Source: JACTMI01 sp964618415
Lineage (GTDB): Bacteria > Acidobacteriota > Thermoanaerobaculia > Multivoradales > JAGPDF01
Length of the DNA: 38,919 bases
Assembly: GCA_964618415.1 (NCBI GenBank)
Contig: CAZUAT010000025.1
Coordinates: forward strand, 1 to 38,919
Direction: 5' to 3'
Shown here: piece by piece, positions 15,495 through 23,289 of the stretch
Layout: each line of letters begins with the position of its first letter
How positions within the stretch are numbered: position 1 is the first letter of the stretch
The notes under the pieces: generated by a model
What the model saw: only the letters and a program-made list of their open reading frames with translations
Told to the model about the DNA's origin: nothing
The model's database searches: none
Made by a program: the position numbers and the translations under genes

Positions 15495-16703
15495 ATGAGC
15501 GCGCCGGTCGCGATCACCGGCCTCGGCGCCGTCTCGGGCTTCGGATGGGGCGTGCCGGCCCTCTGGGACGGACTGCTCTCCGGCCGCACTGCGATCGGCA
15601 ACTTCCGCCGCTTCGACCACACCGCCTACCGCACCCACGTGGCGGCCGAGGTTCCGGCGCTGCCGACACTCTCCGAACGCCGCGACCAGCGTCTGACCCT
15701 GGCCGACCGGTTCGCCCTCGCGGCCGCCGCCGAAGCGCTCGCGGGCGCCCGCCTGCCGGCGGCTCTCGGCCCGTCGGCAGGGCTGTTCTTCGGCAGCTCG
15801 ACGGGCGGCATGCTGGAGGCCGAGGACTACTTCGCCGGCCTCGGGTCGGGTCGTCCGCGGGCCCGCATCGCCGCCCTGACGGCCCAGGGCACCCAGGGAC
15901 CTGGCGACGCAGTGGCCCGGACGCACGGCATCACCGGACCGGTGATGAGCGTCGCTTCCGCATGCTCGTCAGCCACCCTCGCCCTCGGTTCGGCGCTCGA
16001 AGCGCTGCGCAGCGGCGAGGTCGACCTCGCCCTCGCGGGCGGGAGCGACTCGCTCTGCCGCCTCACGTTCGGCGGCTTCAACGCCCTGCGCGCCGTCGAC
16101 GAGCGGCCCTGTCGACCGTTCCGGCTCGAGCGGCTCGGCATGTCGATCGGCGAGGGCGCCGCGGTGCTGGTGCTCGAATCGCGGGCGCACGCCGAGCGGC
16201 GCGGAGCCCGGGTGCTCGGCTGGCTGGCCGGCGCCGGCGCCTCGTGCGACGCGCACCACATGACGTCACCCGATCCCGGCGGCGAGGGAATCACCGACGC
16301 GGTGCGCGCGGCGTTGAACGATGCCGGCCTCGCTGCGAAGGAGATCGACTTCGTCAACCTGCACGGCACCGGCACGGTGGCCAACGACGCAGCCGAGGCG
16401 GCGATGCTCCGCCGGTTGTTCGGCGAGCGGGAACGGCCCCTGCCGGCCACCTCGTCGAAAGCCTGCGTCGGGCACTACCTCGGAGCGGCCGGCGCGGTCG
16501 AAGCGCTGATCACCCTGCTCTGCCTCGAGGCGGAGCTCGTCCATCCGACGCCCGGCGAGGGCCGTCTCGATCCCGCCCTCGAGGTCGACCTGGTGCTCGG
16601 CAGCCCGCGGCCGGTGCCGGGCTGCCGCCGCGCGCTGTCGACCAACCTCGCTTTCGGCGGCGCCAACGCCGCCTGCATCCTGCTCCATCGGGAGGCCGTC
16701 TGA
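15495..16703 (+). CDS. Beta-ketoacyl-ACP synthase (type II KS, catalytically complete)
   Basis: 402 residues, full length for a FabF-type or type II polyketide ketosynthase that condenses malonyl-ACP with an acyl chain. The Cys-His-His triad is intact: C157 in SACSSA, H290 in NLHGTGT and H327 in SSKACVGHYLG. GGSDSLCRLTFGGFNALRAV and RLGMSIGEGAAVLVLE resemble ketosynthases of aryl-polyene or related pigment clusters more than housekeeping FabF, which is an inference from memory. The ATG at 15495 gives a standard N-terminus (APVAITGLGAVSGFG). The next gene, a ketosynthase-like partner, starts within its stop codon region, so the two are expected to be made in equal amounts and to form a heterodimer. 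Confidence 0.92.
   Translation: MSAPVAITGLGAVSGFGWGVPALWDGLLSGRTAIGNFRRFDHTAYRTHVAAEVPALPTLSERRDQRLTLADRFALAAAAEALAGARLPAALGPSAGLFFGSSTGGMLEAEDYFAGLGSGRPRARIAALTAQGTQGPGDAVARTHGITGPVMSVASACSSATLALGSALEALRSGEVDLALAGGSDSLCRLTFGGFNALRAVDERPCRPFRLERLGMSIGEGAAVLVLESRAHAERRGARVLGWLAGAGASCDAHHMTSPDPGGEGITDAVRAALNDAGLAAKEIDFVNLHGTGTVANDAAEAAMLRRLFGERERPLPATSSKACVGHYLGAAGAVEALITLLCLEAELVHPTPGEGRLDPALEVDLVLGSPRPVPGCRRALSTNLAFGGANAACILLHREAV
16690..16695 (+). promoter_or_regulatory. Shine-Dalgarno GGGAGG supporting a CTG start
   Basis: GGGAGG lies four bases before CTG at 16700. No ATG or GTG occurs in frame nearby until 16745, which would remove the conserved first strand of the ketosynthase fold. Confidence 0.5.
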
Positions 16704-17938
16704 GCCGCCCGAAGCTGCCACTCGCGGTCAGCGGCCTCGGCAACGTGGGCGCCTGGGGCGTCGGCAGCGAGGCGCTCGCGGCGCAGCTGCGCGACATCGA
16801 TGTGGCGCCGACCGAGATCGATCGCGCTGGCGGGTTCCATCGCCCGCACGGCGCGCGGACCGCCTGGCTCGCCGCCGGGGTCGACCTGAGCGCCCTGCTG
16901 CCCGGCAATCAGGCGCGCCGGATGAGTCCGCCGGCCCGCCTGGCGCTCGCCGCGACGCGACTCGCCCTCGACGAAGCCGGCTTGCCGACCGGGCGCGACC
17001 CGCAGGCGCACGCCCGCACTGCAGTCGTCCTCGGCACCGCCTATGGCCCCGCTTCCGTTACCGAGCAGTTGCTGCGTCAGATCCTGCTGCACGGGCCGGA
17101 GACCGCGTCTCCGGCCGCCTTTGCCGAATCGGTCGCTTCGGCGTCGGCAGCGCAGATCGCTCTGGCGACCGGCGCGCGCGGGCCGAACCTCGCGATCACG
17201 CAGCGACAGGCCAGCGACCTGCTGGCGCTCGGCGAAGCCGCCCGGCTGCTCGCAACCGGCGCGGCCGCGCGGGTGATCGTGGTGATGGTCGACGAGCTGA
17301 TCCCGCTCCTGCACGCGCTGCTCGACCGGTTCGGCATGCTGGCCCGCGCCGGGGCCGACGGCCGCGAGCGAGCGCGCCCGTTCGACCGCGAGCGGCGCGG
17401 CACGCTGGCCGCCGAGGGGGCCACGGCGCTGGTGCTGGAACCGGTCGAGGCGATTACCTCGCGCGGCCGTGCACCGTTGGCGCTGCTGGCCGGAGTCGTC
17501 CGCGGCTTCGATCCGAGCGCCCCCGCCTGGGGCTGGGGCGGCGACGCCACCGGCCTCGCCGCCACCCTGCGCCGCGGGCTGGAGCGACAGGACATCGCGC
17601 CGACCGACTGCGATCGGATCGTCTCCGGGGCGACCGGCTCGCCCGCCGGCGATCGCCTCGAGGCGGGTGTCCTGCGCTCCCTGTTCGGCGAGACGCCGCC
17701 GGCGGTCTGGGCGCCCAAGGGCGCGGTCGGCGAGGCCGGGGGGGGGCATCTCGCCGCCGCCGTGCTGGCCGCCGCCGGCCGGATCGCGGCGCCGACCCAC
17801 GGCTTCGAGCAGCCCGATCCCGAGCTTGCCCTCGTCCCCGACCGCAGCGGCCAGCTGCCCGCCCCGCGCCGTCTGCTGGTCAGCTCGCTCGCCCCCGGCG
17901 GAGCCGCCGCCTGGGCAGTCCTGGACCGCCCGCGCTGA
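16700..17938 (+). CDS. Ketosynthase-like chain length factor (active-site Cys replaced by Gln)
   Basis: About 412 residues with the ketosynthase fold but no catalytic triad. Aligning GPNLAITQRQASDLLALG with GPVMSVASACSSATLALG of the preceding gene puts Q170 at the place of the active Cys. The two His positions are also lost (SGATGSPAGD for NLHGTGT, and VGEAGGGHL for VGHYLG). A Cys-to-Gln change is the hallmark of chain length factors (KS-beta) that pair with a ketosynthase in type II polyketide synthases. The likely start is CTG at 16700, overlapping the KS stop (CTGA) and served by GGGAGG; GTG at 16745 is the alternative but cuts the first strand (LAVSGLG). The role inferred is heterodimer partner controlling chain length. 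Confidence 0.83.
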   Translation: MSRPKLPLAVSGLGNVGAWGVGSEALAAQLRDIDVAPTEIDRAGGFHRPHGARTAWLAAGVDLSALLPGNQARRMSPPARLALAATRLALDEAGLPTGRDPQAHARTAVVLGTAYGPASVTEQLLRQILLHGPETASPAAFAESVASASAAQIALATGARGPNLAITQRQASDLLALGEAARLLATGAAARVIVVMVDELIPLLHALLDRFGMLARAGADGRERARPFDRERRGTLAAEGATALVLEPVEAITSRGRAPLALLAGVVRGFDPSAPAWGWGGDATGLAATLRRGLERQDIAPTDCDRIVSGATGSPAGDRLEAGVLRSLFGETPPAVWAPKGAVGEAGGGHLAAAVLAAAGRIAAPTHGFEQPDPELALVPDRSGQLPAPRRLLVSSLAPGGAAAWAVLDRPR

Positions 17939-17996
17939 TTGCGCGGGTGGGGCCACGCCGATACGGCGGCGGCCGATCGGTGAGACGATCGCGGCG

Positions 17997-19055
17997 ATGA
18001 GCGCGACCGATCTGTTCCTCCACCTGACCCCGGAGCGGGTCCTCGACGCCGTCGAGGCGGCGGGCCTGGCGGTGCGGCCGCTCTGCTATCCGCTCAACTC
18101 GTTCGAGAACCGCGTCTACGAGGTCGAGCTGGCCGACCGGTCGCGGGTGGTGGCGAAGTTCTATCGCCCCGGGCGGTGGACCGCCTCCCAGATCCTCGAG
18201 GAGCACCGGTTCCTCGCCGAGGCGGCGACCGAGGAGATACCGGTCTGCGCGGCGCGCCCGTTTCCCGATGGCTCGACCCTGGCGACGATCGACGACGTGC
18301 ACTACGCGCTGTTCGATCGGATGGGCGGCCGGGCGCCCGACGAGCTCGACGCCACCCTCGCGCGGCGCCTCGGCCAGCTGGTCGGTCGCCTGCACGTGGT
18401 CGGCGCGCGGCGCCCCGCAGTCGATCGCCTGCCGCTCACGAGCCGCGCCTACGCGCGCGACGACGTCGACTGGCTGGTGCGCGAGCGCCGCCTGCCCCGT
18501 CGCCTCGAACGGCGCTACGTGGAGGCGGCCACCGCGATCGCCGACGCGTGGGACCGGATGTCGGCCGGGGTGGCGACGCTGCGCGTCCACGGCGACCTGC
18601 ACCTCGGCAACGTGCTCGAGCGCGGCGGTCAGCTGCGCCTGCTCGACTTCGACGACGCCATGATCGGCCCGGCGGTTCAGGACCTCTGGCTCGCGCTGCC
18701 CGGCCGTGACAGCGACACGGCGGCACGCATCGAGGACTTTCTCGACGGCTACGAGACGTTCCGCCGCTTCGAGCGCGCCGAGCTGCGGCTGATCGAGCCG
18801 CTGCGCGGCCTGCGGTTGATCCATTACGCGGCCTGGCTGGCGCGGCGCTGGCACGACCCGATCTTCCCGCGCGCCTGGCCGCACTTCGGCAGCGAGGAGG
18901 CGTGGGAACGCGAGACCGTCGACCTCGAAGAACAGGCCGCGGTGGTGGCGCGCGTCGAAAGCGGGCGCCCGGCCGTGCCGCGCGACGACGAGCCCCAGGA
19001 GGCCGACGGGGACGGGCCGACCAACGCCGAACTGTTCTGGGACTGGGAGGGCTGA
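17997..19055 (+). CDS. srkA: SrkA/YihE-type stress response Ser/Thr protein kinase
   Basis: 352 residues, close to the 328 of E. coli SrkA. The fold is aminoglycoside-phosphotransferase-like. K54 in VVAKFYRPGRW, the catalytic loop H198-G199-D200-L-H-L-G-N205 and the metal-binding D217 in LLDFDDA are all present. FFRRW/WxA-type features of the family appear as GRWTASQILEEHRFL and the C-terminal RLIHYAAWLARRW. In E. coli the kinase counters stress-induced cell death. The C-terminal 25 residues are an acidic extension ending FWDWEG. It follows the chain length factor by 58 bases but is probably not part of that pathway. A GC hairpin lies 18 bases after the stop. Confidence 0.88.
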   Translation: MSATDLFLHLTPERVLDAVEAAGLAVRPLCYPLNSFENRVYEVELADRSRVVAKFYRPGRWTASQILEEHRFLAEAATEEIPVCAARPFPDGSTLATIDDVHYALFDRMGGRAPDELDATLARRLGQLVGRLHVVGARRPAVDRLPLTSRAYARDDVDWLVRERRLPRRLERRYVEAATAIADAWDRMSAGVATLRVHGDLHLGNVLERGGQLRLLDFDDAMIGPAVQDLWLALPGRDSDTAARIEDFLDGYETFRRFERAELRLIEPLRGLRLIHYAAWLARRWHDPIFPRAWPHFGSEEAWERETVDLEEQAAVVARVESGRPAVPRDDEPQEADGDGPTNAELFWDWEG

Positions 19056-19072
19056 ACGGGCCTGGACCGGCT

Positions 19073-19091
19073 CCGGGCTGGCTCAGCCCGG
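19073..19091 (+). terminator. GC-rich hairpin after srkA, possible terminator
   Basis: CCGGGCT and AGCCCGG form a perfect seven-base stem around a five-base loop, 18 bases after the stop at 19055. There is no T tract, so intrinsic termination is uncertain. Confidence 0.3.
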
Positions 19092-19118
19092 CCCGAGCCG
19101 GCGCGAGCCGATCCGAGC

Positions 19119-19124
19119 TAGGAT
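19119..19124 (+). promoter_or_regulatory. Putative -10 hexamer TAGGAT for the zinc-ribbon protein
   Basis: TAGGAT ends ten bases before the ATG at 19135, with no Shine-Dalgarno in between. This fits a near-leaderless mRNA. Confidence 0.45.
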
Positions 19125-19134
19125 CCGCACCACG

Positions 19135-19380
19135 ATGTCCGACTCAGGATCCGACGCCGAGGGGCTGCCCCCCGGCTGGAGGGGAGAACCGGCTGCCGTC
19201 TACGGTCTCGAGCAGCCGGTGGTCTGTCCGGCCTGCCGAGGCGAGATCGACCGTATCTTCGTCGTGCGCCTCTATCGGGCCCGGGTGAACTTCATGTCGT
19301 CGCTGCCCCGCAGCGGCTTCCTGCTCGCCTGCCCCGACTGCCGAGTCGTTCTGCCCGGCGAGCTCGGCGCCGTTCTCTAA
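19135..19380 (+). CDS. Small zinc-ribbon protein of unknown function
   Basis: 81 residues. Two CxxC knuckles, CPAC (about residues 32-35) and CPDC (about 66-69), suggest one zinc ribbon. Between them is a basic, hydrophobic segment (RLYRARVNFMSS). No family is recognised. Reality as a gene is supported by the paired Cys motifs, its own TAGGAT element and a position between two well-defined genes, with its stop 11 bases from the convergent GGDEF gene. It could bind nucleic acid or a protein partner; nothing in the neighbourhood says which. Confidence 0.68.
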   Translation: MSDSGSDAEGLPPGWRGEPAAVYGLEQPVVCPACRGEIDRIFVVRLYRARVNFMSSLPRSGFLLACPDCRVVLPGELGAVL

Positions 19381-19391
19381 CGCCCCGCGCG

Positions 19392-20699
19392 TCAGCGCCG
19401 CGACGCGAGCACGAACCGGATCCGCAGCAGCGTGTCGGCCGCCACCGGCCGCCCGTCCCGCTGCGCCGGCGTGTAGGTGGCCGACAGCGCGGCGCGCCGC
19501 GCCGCCTCGTCGAATCCGAAGCCGACCTGCGGCGAGGTCGGCTCGACGCCGAGCACGCGCCCGTCAGCGCCGACGCGCACCCGCAGTTCGACCTCCCCTT
19601 CGATCCCGCGCTGCAGCGCAAACGGCGGATAGACCGGCCGGTCGTGGCCGATCAGCTGCGGCGGCGTCGACACGATCGTGACCTCCCCGCCGGCGGCACG
19701 CGCCGCGTCGGCCACCACCTCCGGTTCGAGGGGCTGGCCGGCGCCAGGTGGATCGGTCGGGCCGTCGGCACTGCCGGGCGCACGGCTGACCCGCTGGCCG
19801 GCCACGAGCCCGTCGGCAGTTGGAATCGCGCCCGCACTCGGGCCCGCCGCAGGCGCGGATCCGGACGCGGCCGGCGCCGTCCGCTCGGCCTCGGCCAGAC
19901 GGGCCTCGAGCTCGTGGATGCGCGCCAGCAGCGCCTCGCGCGCATCGACTGACGGACCGGCCGCCTGCAGCGCCGCGTTGAGCCGCTCGACCTCCTCGCG
20001 CAGTGCCGCCATCTCGCTGCGCTCGTCCACGACGGGCGGCGCCCCGGTGGCCCCGACCTCCGGTGCGACGGGACGCCACCAGCGGAAAGCATCGGGGCCC
20101 GCCAGGCGCCCCACCGCGAGCCCGAGCAGAATCGCCGCCGTGGCCGCCAGTGCCACGTTGAGGTAGCGCCGCCGGCGCCGCGACTGCTCCGCGGCCGCTC
20201 GCCGCACCATCTTCTCGGCGTACAGCCGCCGGTCGGCGACGGCCACCACCTCGTCTCCCGACAGGCCGTCGTCCGGCGCCGTGGCGATGCCGTACGAGAA
20301 GCTGACACGGTGCGGCAGCTCGGAGCCGCCGGACGAGTCGACCCACTCGGCCTCGGCCAGAGCCCGCCGGGCCCGCTCGGCGAGGGCGCGCGCCTCGATC
20401 GGTCCGGTGTCGACGAGGACGACGACGAACTCGTCGCCGCCGTAGCGCACGATCCGGTCCTCGTCACGAAACGAGGTGCGCAACCGATGCGCCACCGCGC
20501 GCAGGACCGCGTCGCCGGCCAGGTGGCCGAAGCGATCGTTGATCTGCTTGAAGCCGTCCAGATCGACCAGCAGCAGCGAGACCCGGCCGGTCGCACTCAC
20601 CATCTCCGACCAGCTGTCGCGGAACAGCTCGCGCAGGTAGCGGCGGTTGAGCAGGCCGGTCAGATCATCTGCCAGCGCCGGTTCGAGCGTTTCGAGCAT
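19392..20699 (-). CDS. Diguanylate cyclase fused to a periplasmic TonB C-terminal domain
   Basis: 435 residues with an unusual order: cytoplasmic GGDEF domain (about 10-165), one membrane helix (about 180-200), a coiled coil (about 225-275), an Ala/Pro/Gly-rich linker, and a TonB C-terminal domain (about 345-432). The catalytic GGDEF is intact (G87-F91), as are LVDLDGFKQIND and a product-inhibition I-site RxxD (R78-D81) exactly five residues before it. The protein should therefore make cyclic di-GMP from GTP and be inhibited by product. The TonB domain has the typical PVYPPFALQRGIEGEVEL, ending in RIRFVL. TonB domains normally contact outer-membrane receptors; here the usual N-terminal anchor is replaced by GGDEF-TM. 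No ExbB/ExbD genes are near. The start at ATG 20699 leaves almost nothing before the GGDEF domain. Confidence 0.9.
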   Translation of the reverse strand: MLETLEPALADDLTGLLNRRYLRELFRDSWSEMVSATGRVSLLLVDLDGFKQINDRFGHLAGDAVLRAVAHRLRTSFRDEDRIVRYGGDEFVVVLVDTGPIEARALAERARRALAEAEWVDSSGGSELPHRVSFSYGIATAPDDGLSGDEVVAVADRRLYAEKMVRRAAAEQSRRRRRYLNVALAATAAILLGLAVGRLAGPDAFRWWRPVAPEVGATGAPPVVDERSEMAALREEVERLNAALQAAGPSVDAREALLARIHELEARLAEAERTAPAASGSAPAAGPSAGAIPTADGLVAGQRVSRAPGSADGPTDPPGAGQPLEPEVVADAARAAGGEVTIVSTPPQLIGHDRPVYPPFALQRGIEGEVELRVRVGADGRVLGVEPTSPQVGFGFDEAARRAALSATYTPAQRDGRPVAADTLLRIRFVLASRR

Positions 20700-20766
20700 C
20701 CCGTCGATTCTCCCACTGCCAAGGCGCCGCGCCCAGCCTCCAACGGCCCGCGGAAGCGTTTCCCGC

Positions 20767-20772
20767 TAGGAT
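20767..20772 (+). promoter_or_regulatory. Putative leaderless -10 hexamer TAGGAT for the S9 peptidase
   Basis: TAGGAT ends six bases before the ATG at 20779, with no Shine-Dalgarno. The predicted transcription start is the start codon itself. Confidence 0.55.
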
Positions 20773-20778
20773 TGCGCG

Positions 20779-23289
20779 ATGCTCCGAGCCACTTCTCCCA
20801 GCTCCCACAAGGCTTCCCGGTCCGCCCGCGTCCTTCTGCTCGTCCTCTACGCCGCCGGCGCACTCGGCTCGCCGATTTCGGCCGCGGACGAGCTGACCGT
20901 GGACACGATCATGGGGCGCGACTTCGTCGGCACGCCGCCCGAGGAGCCGGCCTGGTCGGACGACGGCCGCTCGATCGTCTATCGACGCCGCCGCCCCGGC
21001 AGCGCGATCGTCGACCGCTGGCGGATCGAACTGCCGAGCGGCAAGCCGCGCCTGGTCGAGCCGGACGAGCTGGCCCGCCTGGATGCGGAGCCGGGTGCCG
21101 TCGACTCGCGCGACCGCCGCCTCGAGGCGTTCATCCGCGACGGCGACGTGTACGTTTACGACCGACGCGCACGCAAGATTCATCAGGTCACCCGGACGGT
21201 CGAGGCCGAGAGCCAGCCGCTGCCGCTCGAGGGAGGCCGGCGCGTCAGCTGGCGCCGCGGCGACAGCTTCTACGTCCACGACCTGTCGACCGGCCAGACC
21301 GCGACGCTGGCCGAGCTGCGCCTGGCCGACGATCCGGAGACCGAGCGGCCGAGCGGCTTCCTCGCCGAGAGCGAGCAGCGTCTCTTCGCCGTGCTCGCCG
21401 AACGCCGGGCACGCCGGGAGCAGGAGCGCGACACCCGGCGCGAGCGCTGCGCCGCCGCGGCGAACTGCCCCCCCGAGCCGTGGTACCTCGGCGCCGGGCA
21501 GGCGGTGCTCGCCGCCGCAGTGACCCCGGACGGCGCGCGCCTCGCCGTCGTGCTCGGCCCACAGCGCGACCTGTCGGAGGAGCTCGAGCAGGGCGCCGAC
21601 GGCGGCCGGGCCGACCGGATGCCGGTCTGGGTGACCGAGTCGAGCTATGTCGAAGTCGAAGCGGTGCGCCCCAAGGTCGGCACCGGAAGCCCGGAGACGC
21701 CGCGCCTGCTGGTACTCGATCTGGCCGCGCGGACGCGAGCCGAGGTCGACCTGAGCGGCCTGCCCGGCCTGCGCGAAGATCCCCTGGCCGAGTTGAGGCG
21801 CGCCGCGCAGCCCGCTCCCGGAGACGGGGACGCGCCGGCCGACGCCACGCTGCGCGACGGCGCCCGCGTCGTCTCGATCGAGAACCTGCTCTGGAACGAC
21901 GACTCCACGCGCCTCGCAGTGCAGCTGTTCTCCTACGACAACAAGGACCGCTGGATCGCCGTCGTCGAGGCGGCAAGCGCCGCCCTCACGCCGCTGGTGC
22001 GCATCCACGATCCCGCCTGGGTCGGCTGGCGGTTCAACGACTTCGGCTGGATGCCGGGCGGCCGCACGCTCTGGTATCTGTCCGAGGAGAGCGGCTGGTC
22101 GCAGCTCTGGTTGCGGCCGCTCGACGGTCCGGCGCGCCAGTTGACCGTCGGTCCGTTCGAGATCGACGCGCCGCGGCTGACCCGCGACGGCCGGGCGTTC
22201 ATCGTCGAGGCCAACCGCGACCAGCCGGGTGTGGTCGAGATCTGGCGCGTCGACGCAACGACCGGCGAGATGACGGCGCTCACCGCCCAGGGCGGGCTGA
22301 CCTCGGCGGTCCTCTCGCCGGACGAGAAGCGGCTCCTGCTCACCGTGTCGACCGCCCTCGGCCCGCCCGAGCTGTACGTGCAGGAGGCGCGTCCCGGTGC
22401 GGTGGCTCGACGGCTGACCGAGACGGTGTCGGCCGAGTTCACGGCGGTCGACTGGGCGCGACCGGAGTTCGTCGCGGTACCCTCGCGGCACGGCGCCGGA
22501 AAAATCCACGGGCGGCTCTACAAGCCGGCCGACTGGACGCCCGATCGCCGCTGGCCGGCGGTGATGTTCGTGCACGGCGCCGGCTATCTGCAGAACGCCC
22601 ACCGCGGCTGGTCGTCCTACTACCGTGAGTTCATGTTCCACACCCTGCTCACGCGGCGCGGCTACGTGGTGCTCGACCTGGACTACCGGGCCTCGGCCGG
22701 CTACGGCCGCGCCTGGCGCACTGCGATCTACCGTCAGATGGGCACTCCGGAGGTCGAGGATCTCGCCGACGGCGTGGCCTGGCTGATCGACACGCAGGCG
22801 GTCGACGCGGCGCGCGTCGGCGTCTACGGCGGCTCGTACGGCGGCTTCCTCACCTTCATGGCGATGTTCCGCCAGCCCGAGCTGTTTGCCGCCGGCGCTG
22901 CACTGCGCCCGGTGTCCGACTGGGCGCACTACAACCACGGCTACACGTCGAACATCCTCAACACCCCGGAGGTCGATCCAGAAGCCTACCGGCGCAGCTC
23001 GCCGATCGAGTTCGCCGAAGGTCTGCAGCGGCCACTGCTGATCTGCCACGGCATGGTCGACGACAACGTGGTCTTCCAGGACACCGTGCGTCTGGTGCAG
23101 CGGCTGATCGAACTGGGCAAGACCGAATGGTTCGAGACGGCGATCTACCCGGTCGAGCCGCACGGCTTCCGCGAGCCGAGTTCGTGGACCGACGAGTACA
23201 AGCGGATCCTGCGCCTGTTCGAGGAGGAGATCGGAGCCGCCTCGCCGGCCACCGCAGTCAGCGCAGCGGCTGCAGCCGGCCGTAGGTGA
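20779..23289 (+). CDS. Exported S9-family (prolyl oligopeptidase / DPP4-like) serine peptidase
   Basis: 836 residues. A signal sequence (hydrophobic run about 17-36, ending SAA) sends it to the periplasm or outside. A long beta-propeller domain (about 60-590, DPPIV N-terminal type with WSDDG- and SPDEK-like blade motifs) precedes an alpha/beta-hydrolase domain. The catalytic triad is S686 in GGSYGGF, D761 in HGMVDDNV and H795 in EPHGF. These enzymes cleave short peptides, often after proline. An Arg/Glu-rich insertion (about 210-235) is unusual. The gene overlaps the convergent DUF418 gene by 32 bases. Exact specificity cannot be read from sequence. Confidence 0.92.
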   Translation: MLRATSPSSHKASRSARVLLLVLYAAGALGSPISAADELTVDTIMGRDFVGTPPEEPAWSDDGRSIVYRRRRPGSAIVDRWRIELPSGKPRLVEPDELARLDAEPGAVDSRDRRLEAFIRDGDVYVYDRRARKIHQVTRTVEAESQPLPLEGGRRVSWRRGDSFYVHDLSTGQTATLAELRLADDPETERPSGFLAESEQRLFAVLAERRARREQERDTRRERCAAAANCPPEPWYLGAGQAVLAAAVTPDGARLAVVLGPQRDLSEELEQGADGGRADRMPVWVTESSYVEVEAVRPKVGTGSPETPRLLVLDLAARTRAEVDLSGLPGLREDPLAELRRAAQPAPGDGDAPADATLRDGARVVSIENLLWNDDSTRLAVQLFSYDNKDRWIAVVEAASAALTPLVRIHDPAWVGWRFNDFGWMPGGRTLWYLSEESGWSQLWLRPLDGPARQLTVGPFEIDAPRLTRDGRAFIVEANRDQPGVVEIWRVDATTGEMTALTAQGGLTSAVLSPDEKRLLLTVSTALGPPELYVQEARPGAVARRLTETVSAEFTAVDWARPEFVAVPSRHGAGKIHGRLYKPADWTPDRRWPAVMFVHGAGYLQNAHRGWSSYYREFMFHTLLTRRGYVVLDLDYRASAGYGRAWRTAIYRQMGTPEVEDLADGVAWLIDTQAVDAARVGVYGGSYGGFLTFMAMFRQPELFAAGAALRPVSDWAHYNHGYTSNILNTPEVDPEAYRRSSPIEFAEGLQRPLLICHGMVDDNVVFQDTVRLVQRLIELGKTEWFETAIYPVEPHGFREPSSWTDEYKRILRLFEEEIGAASPATAVSAAAAAGRR

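Noticed and set aside
14114..15622. Long minus-strand open frame across the halogenase-like gene
   Set aside because: Low-complexity translation antisense to a gene with clear FAD and WxWxIP motifs.
20665..23163. Very long open frame antisense to the S9 peptidase gene
   Set aside because: High GC removes stop codons. The translation has no domain motifs and is Arg/Gly/Asp-rich, while the plus-strand frame has a complete catalytic triad.
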